Below, one piece after another: positions 24,845 through 33,852 of a DNA stretch of 57,207 nt. How positions within the stretch are numbered: the stretch's first letter is position 1; every line of letters begins with the position of its first letter. The DNA is taken from assembly GCF_016863115.1 (NCBI RefSeq), contig NZ_BOOG01000048.1:1-57207 (forward strand). Direction: 5' to 3'. Under the pieces are notes generated by a model. It saw nothing but the letters and a program-made list of their open reading frames with translations. It ran no database searches and had not been told where the DNA came from. A program made the translations under genes and the position numbers. Origin of the DNA: Sphaerimonospora thailandensis. Lineage in GTDB: Bacteria; Actinomycetota; Actinomycetes; Streptosporangiales; Streptosporangiaceae.

Positions 24845-25580
24845 ACTTCGCGCGGTCGCCCAGCCGCAGACCACGATGGATCGCCGCAGCGGCGAACACT
24901 GGGCCGGCCTGCTGTACATGAGGCGGCTGTCCATCTACGCCACCTGGCTGCTGGCCAAGACGCCGATCACACCCAACCAGGTGACCGGCCTGATGATCGG
25001 CTGCGGTGTGGCGGCCGGAGCCGTACTGGCCCTGCCGGGGATCTGGGCGGCGCTGGGCGCCGCGCTGCTGATCCAGGTCTATCTGCTGCTCGACTGCTCG
25101 GACGGCGAGCTGGCCCGATGGACGGGCCGCACGTCGATCACCGGGGTCTACCTCGACCGGGTGGGGCACTACTTCGCCGAGGCCGCGCTGCTCATCGGTC
25201 TGGGTTTCCGGGCCTCGCAGACGGTGCCGGACTGGTACACGGTGCTCGGCTTCGCCGCCGCGCTGGGCGCGATCCTGATCAAGTCGGAGACCGACCTGGT
25301 CGACGTGGCCCGGGCCCGCTCCGGGCTGGTCGCCGCGACCGAGGCGCAGGCGGGGCAGTTCACCTCCCGCCGGCTCGGCCTCGCCCGCAGGATCGTCGGA
25401 GCGACCCGGTTCCACCGGTTGATCCAGGCGGTCGAGCTGTCGCTGATCGTCGTGATCGCGGCCGTGCTCGACCTGTGGTTCCCCGCCACCCGGGTGCTGG
25501 TCGTCGCCTGTGCCGTCGTCGCGGGGATCCAGCTCGTGCTGCACCTGGTGAGCATCCTCGCGTCGCGGCGGTTGTCGTGA
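24822..25580 (+). CDS. CDP-alcohol phosphotransferase, variant motif
   Basis: A 252-aa integral membrane enzyme of about six segments. The signature reads DCSDGELAR (Asp91, Asp94), then G108, Asp112 and His116. The last Asp of the usual motif, considered the catalytic base, is replaced by His. It overlaps the G1P-dehydrogenase-like gene by 23 bases. It probably uses a CDP-linked alcohol made by the two upstream enzymes. Acceptor unknown. The start is the ATG at 24822. Confidence 0.83.
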   Translation: MSAPSVAELRAVAQPQTTMDRRSGEHWAGLLYMRRLSIYATWLLAKTPITPNQVTGLMIGCGVAAGAVLALPGIWAALGAALLIQVYLLLDCSDGELARWTGRTSITGVYLDRVGHYFAEAALLIGLGFRASQTVPDWYTVLGFAAALGAILIKSETDLVDVARARSGLVAATEAQAGQFTSRRLGLARRIVGATRFHRLIQAVELSLIVVIAAVLDLWFPATRVLVVACAVVAGIQLVLHLVSILASRRLS

Positions 25581-25586
25581 CCACGC

Positions 25587-25609
25587 GGGGACGGGGACGG
25601 GGACGGGGG
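25587..25609 (+). repeat. G-quadruplex-type (GGGGAC) repeat
   Basis: Four runs of at least four G are spaced by AC dinucleotides, starting 7 bases after the CDP-alcohol phosphotransferase stop. This is an ideal quadruplex-forming layout on the coding strand and may act as a terminator or mRNA stabiliser. The remaining bases to 25797 hold an AT-richer promoter-like stretch and no gene. Confidence 0.65.
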
Positions 25610-25797
25610 CGTCGATATTCTCCTGGGAACTGTCGTGGCTTCACCTGCGGTTCGGTAACAGTTCGCTGGCAGTTCCGATACCCTTTTGCTTCAGTGTATT
25701 CCTCAGCGATACGCGGCGGATTCCGGATGGCCTGGCCACACAGACTCGGTGATCATGAAATCGTGTGCAGTGCGCCCAACGTCGAGGCGATGACGCC

Positions 25798-26679
25798 GTG
25801 AAGATTTCGTGTGTCATCCTCACCATGGGCAACAGGACCGCCGAGCTTGACCGTGCGGTCACGTCCGCGCTCACACAGGCCGACGCCGACGTCGAGGTGG
25901 TGGTCGTCGGGAACGGCGCCGATGTTCCCGAGCTCACGGCCCGGCCGCTGCCGGGTTCCGCCGCCGCGGTCAAGACCGTACGGCTCCCGCGGAACGTCGG
26001 CATTCCGGAGGGGCGCAACCACGGCGTGCAGGAATGCACCGGAGACATCGTCCTCTTCCTCGACGACGACGGGTGGTACGCCGACTCCGCGGTCGCGGCG
26101 CATGTCCGCGACCGGTTCGCGCATGAGCCGGACCTCGCCGCGATCTCGTTCCGGGTGATGGACCCGGAGGGCGGCTCGGTGCAGCGGCGGCACGTGCCTC
26201 GGCTGCGCGCCGGCGACCCCGAGCGGTCGTCTCCGGTGACGACCTTCCTCGGCGGCGCCTGCGCGATCAGGAAGTCCGCTTTCCTGCAGGTGGGCGGGCT
26301 TCCGGAGCGGTTCTTCTACGCGCATGAGGAGACCGACCTGGCCTGGCGGCTGCTGGGCGAGGGCTACCGGATCGAGTACGACGCGCAGACCGTGATGTAT
26401 CACCCGCTGGTGCTGCCGAGCCGGCACGCGGACTTCTACCGGCTGAACGCCCGCAACCGGGTCTGGCTGGCGCGCCGCAATCTGCCCTGGCCGCTCGCCG
26501 CGTGCTATCTGCTCAACTGGATCGTCCTCACGCTCGTCCGTGAGCGGTCCGCGACGGCGATCAAGGCGTGGTTCCGCGGCTTCGCCGAAGGGCTGCGCGA
26601 GCCGGCCGGTGACCGCCGTCCGATGGCCTGGCGCACCGCCTGGCGCATGCTCCGCCTCGGCCGCCCGCCCATCGTTTAG
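25798..26679 (+). CDS. GT2 family glycosyltransferase
   Basis: A 293-aa GT-A enzyme: ISCVILTMGNRTAELDRAV, VRLPRNVGIPEGRNHGV, VLFLDDDGWY (DxD-type metal site) and HEETDLAWRLLGEG. The C-terminal helices include a hydrophobic NLPWPLAACYLLNWIVLT. This resembles rhamnosyl- or galactofuranosyl-type polymer transferases. The GTG start immediately precedes KISCVIL. It follows the CDP-alcohol genes after 217 bases and ends 9 bases before the convergent decarboxylase-like gene. The sugar is unknown. Confidence 0.85.
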   Translation: MKISCVILTMGNRTAELDRAVTSALTQADADVEVVVVGNGADVPELTARPLPGSAAAVKTVRLPRNVGIPEGRNHGVQECTGDIVLFLDDDGWYADSAVAAHVRDRFAHEPDLAAISFRVMDPEGGSVQRRHVPRLRAGDPERSSPVTTFLGGACAIRKSAFLQVGGLPERFFYAHEETDLAWRLLGEGYRIEYDAQTVMYHPLVLPSRHADFYRLNARNRVWLARRNLPWPLAACYLLNWIVLTLVRERSATAIKAWFRGFAEGLREPAGDRRPMAWRTAWRMLRLGRPPIV

Positions 26680-26688
26680 CGGCCCCGC

Positions 26689-27474
26689 TCATGCCTCCTC
26701 GGCGGCGGCGAACTCCATCGCCACGCGTTTGACGGTGGTGGTCATCAGGGCGTGCTTGGGCAGGCCGAGCTCGCTCAACTCCTTCGCGACCGGGTGGTTG
26801 CCCAGCCTGATCAGCGCGCCACCCGGTCGCCAGCGGATGCCGCTCGGGCGCACGATCCAGGGGACGCGACGGGTGACCCCGTCGGTGTGCGTGTAGGCGT
26901 CGATCATTTCGATGTCGTCCAGGCCGCCCGGCAGCGCCGCAGGCGGCGGCAGCGGGATGCCCGGCCGGATCAACAGGTCGATGACCAGTCGTCCGTCCTT
27001 GCGCACGATGCACCGCTTGTACGGCGTCGCGAGGCGGAGGTCGATCTCCGCCAGTTCCTTGGGGAACCCCCAGATGTTTCGACCCGCCTCCAGTGTGAAG
27101 CTCTGGGTGACCGGCAGCCAGTGGATGAAGGCGCCACCTCCGGTCGCGCCCAGATCTTTCAGACCGGCCATCGGTCCACGCCGGGGCGGCGGCCCCGCCT
27201 CCGGCGGCCGTACGAGGAACCCCACGCCGAACTCGTTGTAGGCGTCCAGGTCGGAGTCCCGATACTGCATGAACAGCAGCATGCAGACGGCCCTGCCGGG
27301 CAGCACCTCGGTGACGTCCAATCCGGAGTAGGCGAGGACCGCCCGGGCGGGATCGGCCCGCACGAGGTACGTGGCGGCGCAGAGCGAGGCGTCCCGCACC
27401 TTCACCGGCATGTCCACTCGGCGTCCCTGAACAAGATGGCTGGCGTGGCTCGGCATGGCGTCGTGTGGTGACAT
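26689..27474 (-). CDS. acetoacetate decarboxylase family protein
   Basis: A 261-aa protein with the ADC fold pattern: YRDSDLDAYNEFGVGFLVRP, FTLEAGRNIWGFPKELAEID and VPWIVRPSGIRW. Family members decarboxylate beta-keto acids or act as aldolase-like or dehydratase enzymes through a Lys Schiff base. The FPKELAEID segment supplies a conserved Lys. GGAGG lies very close to the ATG at 27474, so an internal start at 27456 is possible. No functional link to the polymer genes is evident. Confidence 0.8.
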   Translation of the reverse strand: MSPHDAMPSHASHLVQGRRVDMPVKVRDASLCAATYLVRADPARAVLAYSGLDVTEVLPGRAVCMLLFMQYRDSDLDAYNEFGVGFLVRPPEAGPPPRRGPMAGLKDLGATGGGAFIHWLPVTQSFTLEAGRNIWGFPKELAEIDLRLATPYKRCIVRKDGRLVIDLLIRPGIPLPPPAALPGGLDDIEMIDAYTHTDGVTRRVPWIVRPSGIRWRPGGALIRLGNHPVAKELSELGLPKHALMTTTVKRVAMEFAAAEEA

Positions 27475-27590
27475 GCCTCCAAGTACAGCAAGCCCGGCGG
27501 CCGGATGACAGCCGTATCCTCCGGCGGGTCACGACCTGCATCCGGCTCTACGGGATCACAAGGGGGTGATCGCCGGGCAGGAGGGGCGAA

Positions 27591-29681
27591 TCACCTCGCC
27601 TGTCCGGCGTATGTCTGTGCCTGCTGCGAATGGGGCTGCTGTGCCTGGGACTGCTGTGCCTGGGACTGCTCTGGTTGTGCGGGGGGCCGCTGGATGCGCG
27701 GCCTGCGGTAGAGCCAGGTCAGCCTTGGCTCGAGCAGATAGCGGAACACGGTTCGGGTGATCGGCAGGCACAGCACGATGGACAGCGCGAACGTGGTGAA
27801 GGCGATCGTCGCCACCCCGAGCGGGCCGTACAGCCAGGGGAAGCTCAGCCAGCCCATCTCCTTGGCGATCAGAACGGGCACGCCGTGCAAGAGGTAGCAG
27901 TACAACGTGCGGGTGCCGAGGTCGGTGAACCACGTCTCCCTGCGGGGGACCAGCGACAGCACGGCCGCCGACATGGCGAGTGCGGCGGCGAGCAGGGCGA
28001 CCCGCAGCGCCATGCCCTTCCACCAGACCAGGTGCAGTTGGTGATAGCTGTTCTTCCAGTAGATCGGGCCGAGCTTGACCGTGTAGTTCTTCACCAGGTA
28101 GATGGCCACCGCGGCGGCGACGGCCAGTACGATCACGGACAGCACCCGCACCCAGCGCTGCTGGAGGAACTCGAAGAACTCGGGCTTGAGCACGAGGCCG
28201 ATGACGAAGAACGGCATGAGCCCGAAGAAACGGTCCATGCTGAAGTCGCCGCTCAGGTTGGAGAAGCCCGCGAACAGGTAGATGGCCACGGCGATGGGCA
28301 CGGGGTAGCGCATGCGCTTCCAGACCGGCGTGGACAGCCGCCAGAACAGCAGCGCCAGCAAATACCAGTTCAGCCAGGCCGGATCCATGATCGTGAGGGA
28401 CCACTTCTGCCCCAGTGCGGTGCGGAGCAGGGCGTAGCCCACCTCGACGATCACGTACGGCACGAGGAACGTGTCGACCAACTTGTTGGTCTTGGCGTTG
28501 GAGTTCCAGAAGTTCTTGGACAGGTAACCGCTGATGATGACGAACAGCGGCATGTGGAAGACGTAGACGAACAGGTAGGTCGCCCGTGACGAGTGGGCGG
28601 CCAGGGTCGGCACCAGTGAGTGGCCCAGTGGCACCAGTGCGATCAGGAGGAACTTGACGTTGTCCAGATAGGGATCGCGCTGCCGCTTGCGGGAAGGCCG
28701 CGGGGCGGGATCCGGCTCCGGATCCGCCTGCCGCTCGTGATCCGTCTGTCGACTCCGATTCTGGTCGGCGGGCGGGTGGAGGAAACCGAACCCGCCCTGA
28801 CGGGCCGATTGGCGCCCACCGAAGGGGTCGGCCTCCGGACCTCTGGGAAACCCTTGGAGCCCATGCGGCTCATGGGGCTCAGGTGTGGCGTTCGGGCGAC
28901 CTGAGTCGTCTCCGTCATCCCAGGTCCTGGCCGGTACCCAGGCGGGCAGCGGGGGTGGCGCCTCCTCGGCGAGCGCGTCCTCCCCTGAGCCCGCCGGGCC
29001 GCCGGGTCTGCCCGCCGGATCGCCGTGCCCGGGCGGCCCCGCCGAGGTCCGATGCCACGGGTCCCACTGCACGGGGGGCGGCGCCGCCTCGCCCGCGAGA
29101 TCCGGCCACTGCGGCGCGTGGAACTGGGACGACTGGATCTCCGTCGCCGGGCCGCCCTGGTCCCAGTCCCCGTACGGCTCAGGCCGGTCGAAGGGCGCCG
29201 GGGGAGCTGAAGGAGTTGCGGGGTCGGGATGACCGTCCCGGGAGGTGGAGAAGTAGTTGAAATCGGCGGAGGCCGGGGAACCGTCTGGCATCCCGCCGAG
29301 CCCGGCGACACCCCGCCTGCGCGGACGCCGTACCGGCAGGGGCTCCTTGTCGAGCTGCGCCCACGCCGCGGCGTCCGGCCCGGACGGATCATCCGGTCGG
29401 GCCGGGTTGTCTGGGTTGTCTGGATTGTCCGAGGCGTCGAGTGGGCCCGGCGTGGCCGGGGGTGTCGAGGCGGCCGTGGCCGCGGGAGCCGAGGTACTGG
29501 GGGAGCCCGAGGTCGAGGGGCCGGGGGCGTTCTTCGCGCGCGCGTGATCGTCGTCGTCCGCCGGGCCCGGCCACTCCGCGGTGATCCGGCTGATCACGCC
29601 GGTGGGGGCCTCCTCCTCGGCATCGGGGGTGACGCCGGACTGCGGGACTTGGACCGGAGGGCGATGACGGATGTCGCTCAC
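27591..29681 (-). CDS. acyltransferase 3 family membrane protein with long disordered N-terminus
   Basis: A 696-aa protein. The first 330 residues are Pro/Gly/Asp/Ser-rich and probably unstructured. About ten transmembrane segments follow. The acyltransferase-3 signature is at the start of the domain (YLDNVKFLLIALVPLGHSLV, catalytic His region), with FHMPLFVIISGYLS soon after. The C-terminus is Gln/Ala-rich (repeated SQAQQ). These enzymes O-acylate sugars or lipids outside the membrane, which suits decoration of the surface polymer. GTG is the start. The long cytosolic tail is unusual for the family. Confidence 0.85.
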   Translation of the reverse strand: MSDIRHRPPVQVPQSGVTPDAEEEAPTGVISRITAEWPGPADDDDHARAKNAPGPSTSGSPSTSAPAATAASTPPATPGPLDASDNPDNPDNPARPDDPSGPDAAAWAQLDKEPLPVRRPRRRGVAGLGGMPDGSPASADFNYFSTSRDGHPDPATPSAPPAPFDRPEPYGDWDQGGPATEIQSSQFHAPQWPDLAGEAAPPPVQWDPWHRTSAGPPGHGDPAGRPGGPAGSGEDALAEEAPPPLPAWVPARTWDDGDDSGRPNATPEPHEPHGLQGFPRGPEADPFGGRQSARQGGFGFLHPPADQNRSRQTDHERQADPEPDPAPRPSRKRQRDPYLDNVKFLLIALVPLGHSLVPTLAAHSSRATYLFVYVFHMPLFVIISGYLSKNFWNSNAKTNKLVDTFLVPYVIVEVGYALLRTALGQKWSLTIMDPAWLNWYLLALLFWRLSTPVWKRMRYPVPIAVAIYLFAGFSNLSGDFSMDRFFGLMPFFVIGLVLKPEFFEFLQQRWVRVLSVIVLAVAAAVAIYLVKNYTVKLGPIYWKNSYHQLHLVWWKGMALRVALLAAALAMSAAVLSLVPRRETWFTDLGTRTLYCYLLHGVPVLIAKEMGWLSFPWLYGPLGVATIAFTTFALSIVLCLPITRTVFRYLLEPRLTWLYRRPRIQRPPAQPEQSQAQQSQAQQPHSQQAQTYAGQAR

Positions 29682-29820
29682 GAGAGAAACGCTCAGCTAT
29701 CTGTTGGAGGCTCGGGCTGGTGGGGCTCGGAGGGGCGGCCGCGCCCCGCGAATCCTCGGATCGTGCGACGCGGTCCTGTTCGGACACTAGCGAAGGCGGC
29801 CCGGCACATCACCCTGAACG

Positions 29821-29841
29821 GGCGAACAAGGCGCGTTCGCC
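29821..29841 (-). terminator. hairpin downstream of the large membrane protein gene
   Basis: GGCGAAC (29821-29827) and GTTCGCC (29835-29841) form a perfect 7-bp stem around a 7-base loop, 11 bases beyond the stop of the minus-strand gene at 29853. There is no T-tract. It may be a terminator or a processing structure before the acyltransferase gene. Confidence 0.5.
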
Positions 29842-29852
29842 GATCACCAACC

Positions 29853-32120
29853 CTAACGTTCCCAAGAACGACTGTCGCCCCTGGGGCGAAACGTAACCGA
29901 GGCGACACCCAGCCGCGGGATGGTCATCCAGACGTCGATGCTGAGCGACCAGGTGCCGTCGGGCGGGTCCACCAGAGACCGCTCGTCCTGGCGGGTGCGC
30001 AGGGCCACCACGCGGGCGGCCGTGCCGTACGGCTCGAGCTGGCCCGCCTCGGCCGCGAGCAGCACGGGAACGCGGCCGGTGGCCCGCACCCTGCCGATCA
30101 GCCGCGCCACGTCGGCGTACAACGGCAGGCTGGTGCCGGGCGGGAAGTCGACCCGGGCGGCGGGCACGCCGCACACCCCGCGCACGAGCGGGCCGAAGCG
30201 GTCACCGGTGACCCGCTCGACGAACAGCACGGACGCGTTCGGTGGGATCGCGGCGCACAGTCCGGCCGCCGCAGCGGCCTCACCCCGGTTGACCGGCGAG
30301 AACGCCGTGCCGATCGACGTGACGGCGGCCGGGACCACGAGCAGGACGGCCCCGGCCGCGGCCACCAGCGGACCGGCGCGGCGCCGCCCCGAGCGCCGGG
30401 CGCGCGCACGCAGCCACCGCAGCCCCCAGACGGCGAGCAGGATCAGCCCGGGGATCACCACGGGCACCAGCCGCCGCGAGGCCCACGGGTGATCGGGTGT
30501 GATGCCGGGCCGCCACAGCGTCGTCAGCGTCGTCCACCCGATGATCGCCAGCGGCAGCAGCCAGCCGAGCTCTCCTCTCCGGGCCAGGCGGCGTACGAGC
30601 ACGGCGGCCGCCAGCGTGGCCAGCACGACCGCGGGAACCCCGACGTACCAGAACACCCAGTGCAGCGAGTCTTCGTAGTAGAGGCGGGTGCCGTCGACCG
30701 GCAGGTGGCCCGCCTCCTGCGTCTTCTCGATGAAATCCGCGGTCAGCCGGTCCTCCGGACTGATCGGGATCCGGCGCACGGTCTGCACCCAGGGGCGTAC
30801 GGCGAGGGCCGCCATGACCAGCACGACGAGCCCGGCCGCGGCCTCGGGAAGCCATCGGGTCAACCGTCGAACCCGCTGCGGAACCCGCTGCCGGAGCGAC
30901 CGCCGGGCGGCGATCCACGGCGCCAGGGCCGTACCGGCCGCCGTGAGCACCAGGACGGCGGCGCAGATGCCGAGCAGGGGCTTGAGCGAGCCGGAGAGAT
31001 ATTCCGCGTACGGCTTGGCGAGGGTGTAGCAGGCGGTGAGACCCCACAGCGCTCCCACGGCGAGCCCACCCAGCAGCGGCACGCCCAGCCGCCGGTCCAC
31101 GTCGGCGAAGCCCGATGCGCCGCTCGTACGGCCATGGGCGCGGGCGCGTGCGCGGGAGATGCGGTTGAGCGCGATGAGCAGTCCGGCGAACGGCAGCACG
31201 GGCAGCACGTCGCGCAGGCCGTCGATGCGGACGAGCAGGGCGAGCCCGAACGCCAGCCCGGAAAACGCGGCGGCGATCGCGCCGGCCCGGTCTGTGCCGG
31301 CCCGGTCTGCGGCGGCCCGGCGCCTGGCGTCGGCCAGCAGGCTCAGGCCGCCGAAGATCAGAATCAGCGACGGGATCTCGCTGAAGGTGGTCCTGGAGGT
31401 GTAGAGAACGGGGAGGCTGACCGCGAAGGCGAGCGCGGCCAGGGGGGCCCAGCGGGCGCCGACCAGACGGGCCGTCGTCCCCGCGAAGGTCAGCACGGCG
31501 AGCGCGCCCAGCACCGGCGGCACGAGCAGCAGGCCGGGGATGCCCGCCACCCAGTCGCCGACGGCGTGGATCATCGGCGGCCCGGCCATGAACTGCGGGA
31601 GGATCCCGTCGTCGGTGCCGTAGAAGCCCATGCCGTCGAACCGCAGGGCCGGGTCGGGGCCGCCGAAGTCTCCCCGGGGGATCGGCAGCGAGCCGTGCCG
31701 CGCCAGCCAGACGGCGTACTCCGCGTAGGTGCCCGGATCCCGCCTGACCAGCAGTTGCTCTCCGTGGAAGATCCCGTTGAAGACGCCGGAGGCGACCGCG
31801 ATGCCGAAAACGGCCGCCGTCCGCCCGGCCGTCGCCGAGCCGTCCACCTCGGGCATGCGCCGCAGGCCGTACCGGCACAGCAGCACGGCCGACGCGCCGC
31901 CGGCCAGCAGCATCGGCAGCGGCCGGAACCAGCCGAGCAGCAGCAGCGGCAGTCCCGCGAGCAGCCATCCGCCGAGGACGAGTACGGGCAGCGCGGACCC
32001 GACGGCGAGCACGCGGCCCGCCGACGGCAGGGGAGAACGGGGAGATCGGTCGGTGGCGATGACGCCGAGCGTAACCGCCCGCTGCGACAACGGCCCGCTC
32101 TCCGGCTTCGAATCGATCAC
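29853..32120 (-). CDS. multi-pass membrane protein, GT-C glycosyltransferase candidate
   Basis: A 755-aa protein with 12 or more hydrophobic segments. An early acidic loop (FHGEQLLVRRDPGTYAEYAV) and a soluble C-terminal part of about 150 residues fit GT-C polyprenyl-phosphate-sugar transferases. The segment LPVLYTSRTTFSEIPSLILI resembles actinobacterial mannosyl/arabinosyl-type membrane proteins. No motif fixes the sugar. GTG 32120 is chosen because the region upstream reads as out-of-family sequence and overlaps the divergent gene. The divergent gene is also a membrane GT-C candidate and starts 35 bases away. Confidence 0.7.
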   Translation of the reverse strand: MIDSKPESGPLSQRAVTLGVIATDRSPRSPLPSAGRVLAVGSALPVLVLGGWLLAGLPLLLLGWFRPLPMLLAGGASAVLLCRYGLRRMPEVDGSATAGRTAAVFGIAVASGVFNGIFHGEQLLVRRDPGTYAEYAVWLARHGSLPIPRGDFGGPDPALRFDGMGFYGTDDGILPQFMAGPPMIHAVGDWVAGIPGLLLVPPVLGALAVLTFAGTTARLVGARWAPLAALAFAVSLPVLYTSRTTFSEIPSLILIFGGLSLLADARRRAAADRAGTDRAGAIAAAFSGLAFGLALLVRIDGLRDVLPVLPFAGLLIALNRISRARARAHGRTSGASGFADVDRRLGVPLLGGLAVGALWGLTACYTLAKPYAEYLSGSLKPLLGICAAVLVLTAAGTALAPWIAARRSLRQRVPQRVRRLTRWLPEAAAGLVVLVMAALAVRPWVQTVRRIPISPEDRLTADFIEKTQEAGHLPVDGTRLYYEDSLHWVFWYVGVPAVVLATLAAAVLVRRLARRGELGWLLPLAIIGWTTLTTLWRPGITPDHPWASRRLVPVVIPGLILLAVWGLRWLRARARRSGRRRAGPLVAAAGAVLLVVPAAVTSIGTAFSPVNRGEAAAAAGLCAAIPPNASVLFVERVTGDRFGPLVRGVCGVPAARVDFPPGTSLPLYADVARLIGRVRATGRVPVLLAAEAGQLEPYGTAARVVALRTRQDERSLVDPPDGTWSLSIDVWMTIPRLGVASVTFRPRGDSRSWER

Positions 32121-32154
32121 GCGTCTCCCCGGCACGTTCCGGTAGCGTACGCCG

Positions 32155-33651
32155 ATGACCAGCAGTGCGGCCGGAAGGAGTGTGTCGGTCTTGGCCCGGC
32201 GGCACGGGTGGTTTCCGCACAGCTGGTTTCCGCACAGCTGGTTTCTGGGGGTCCTCGGGCTGGGAGCGGCCCTGCGGATCGTGACCATGCTCGGGTACCG
32301 GCCGGCGCTGTGGTTCCCGGACTCCTACACCTATGTGGTGACCGCCATGCGGCCCCGGCCCGACCTCGTCCGGCCGGCCGGCTACTCGATGTTCCTGCGC
32401 CTGTTCGAGCCGTTTCACAGCTTCGCCCTGGTCACGTTCGTCCAGCACCTGCTCGGGCTGCTCGCCGGGGCCATGATCTACGTCACCGTGCTGCGGTGGT
32501 GCGGGCGCTCTCGGCGGAGTGTCCTGGTCGCCGCCGCGGCCACGGTCCCGGTCCTGCTCGACGCCTATCAGATCGAGATGGAGCACCTGCTCGTCTCCGA
32601 CTCGCTGTTCACGTTCCTCGTCGTGGCCGCCGCCTGCCTCGCGCTGCGCCGCCCGCCGTCCACCCATCGGCCGTCGACGCCCGCGGCGGTCGCCCTCGGC
32701 CTGATCCTGGCCGCCGCGACGCTGACCAGGACCATCGGACTCCCGCTCATCGCGGTCTTCGCTTTCTTCCTGGTCTGGTACGGCTTCAGCCGCGCGCGAG
32801 TCGTACGACGGGACGTGCCGCGGCGGGTGGGGGCGTTCGCGCTGGCCGCCCTCCTGCCGCTCGCGGCGTACGCGGGGTGGTTCTACGCGGCCCACCACCG
32901 GGTCGGCCTGGTCGGATCCAACGGGGTCTTCCTCTACGGCCGGACGATGACGTTCGCCGACTGCTCGGTCATGCGGCCGCCCGCGGATGTGGCGGTGCTG
33001 TGCGATTCCCGGCCCCCGGCGGAGCGCCCGACCTCGCAGGATTACATCTGGAGCGACGACTCGCCCCTGGTCCGGCTGCCCGGCATCACATTCATCGAGG
33101 AGACCGACGCGCTGGCCGGGCGGTTCGCCTGGCTCGCGATCCGGAGCCAGCCGCTGGACTACTCGGCCGGGGTCCTGACCGAGTTGGGGCGGACGTTCAC
33201 CTGGCGGCGGCATGTCTACCCCGACGCGGAGACCTACGGGTACTACGAGTTCCCCGCGTCCACGCCCGCACCGCCGGACCGGCATCCGGCGATCGTCGGG
33301 AAGGAGTTCGCCGAGCGGTACGAACGGGGATCGGTCGCGGTGCGGATCGCCGAGCCGTACGCCGGCTGGATGCGGGCCTACCAGCGGGTGGCGTCCCTGC
33401 CGGGGGCGTTGCTGCTGGTCGTGCTCGTCATTCCGTTACTTCGGCTGGTTCGGCCGGCGCGGCGCGGCGCGGCGCGGGGATCGGGGGTGCCGTGGGGACT
33501 TCCCTGGGCGACCGCCTGGGTTCTGCTGGTCGTTCCGGCGGCCACGGCGCAGTTCGATTACCGGTACGTGCTGCCCGCGACCCCGCTCGCCTGCCTCGCG
33601 GCGGCCCTGGCGATGAGCCCGGACGACCGACGTGACCAGCGGATCCGGTAA
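32155..33651 (+). CDS. multi-pass membrane glycosyltransferase candidate (GT-C-like)
   Basis: A 498-aa protein with about ten hydrophobic segments. The first large loop holds ALWFPDSYTYVVTAMRP, with an Asp shortly after the first helix as in ArnT/PMT-like enzymes. RPAGYSMFLRLFEPFHSFAL, DAYQIEMEHLLVSDSLFTFL and LTRTIGLPL are typical of this superfamily. An N-terminal WFPHS duplication comes from a direct DNA repeat at 32210-32240. It is probably lipid-linked sugar dependent. Sugar and acceptor unknown. Confidence 0.72.
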   Translation: MTSSAAGRSVSVLARRHGWFPHSWFPHSWFLGVLGLGAALRIVTMLGYRPALWFPDSYTYVVTAMRPRPDLVRPAGYSMFLRLFEPFHSFALVTFVQHLLGLLAGAMIYVTVLRWCGRSRRSVLVAAAATVPVLLDAYQIEMEHLLVSDSLFTFLVVAAACLALRRPPSTHRPSTPAAVALGLILAAATLTRTIGLPLIAVFAFFLVWYGFSRARVVRRDVPRRVGAFALAALLPLAAYAGWFYAAHHRVGLVGSNGVFLYGRTMTFADCSVMRPPADVAVLCDSRPPAERPTSQDYIWSDDSPLVRLPGITFIEETDALAGRFAWLAIRSQPLDYSAGVLTELGRTFTWRRHVYPDAETYGYYEFPASTPAPPDRHPAIVGKEFAERYERGSVAVRIAEPYAGWMRAYQRVASLPGALLLVVLVIPLLRLVRPARRGAARGSGVPWGLPWATAWVLLVVPAATAQFDYRYVLPATPLACLAAALAMSPDDRRDQRIR

Positions 33652-33852
33652 AACAGCGGTAAAGTGGACGCAATCGCAATACTGCAAAATGTCCTAGTTT
33701 TAGTATGCTCTGCCGCTGAATCACCCCGGGATCTCGCAGTGTGATCACAAGAGAGTGACCATGGTCCGGATCCTGCCGATCACGGCGCCTCGACTCGCCT
33801 CCGTGACCTAATCTCGTGAGCGCGAGGAGTGATCGCCAAGCAAGGAGGACAC
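33652..33852 (+). promoter_or_regulatory. AT-richer promoter region upstream of the second LCP gene
   Basis: These 200 bases contain the most AT-rich stretch nearby (about 33675-33706), with a TAGTAT hexamer at 33701-33706 as a possible -10 box. No coding signal is seen. It should drive the short leader ORF and the LCP gene. Confidence 0.35.

Noticed and set aside
32210-32240. WFPHS direct repeat as an insertion-sequence target duplication
   Set aside because: Two adjacent copies with no element between them. Simple slippage in the 5' end of the gene explains it.
29229-33635. A plus-strand open frame of about 1470 codons across several genes
   Set aside because: It is opposite to, or out of frame with, well-supported membrane protein genes. 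Its translation is Arg/Gly/Pro-rich without family features, typical of high-GC shadow frames.
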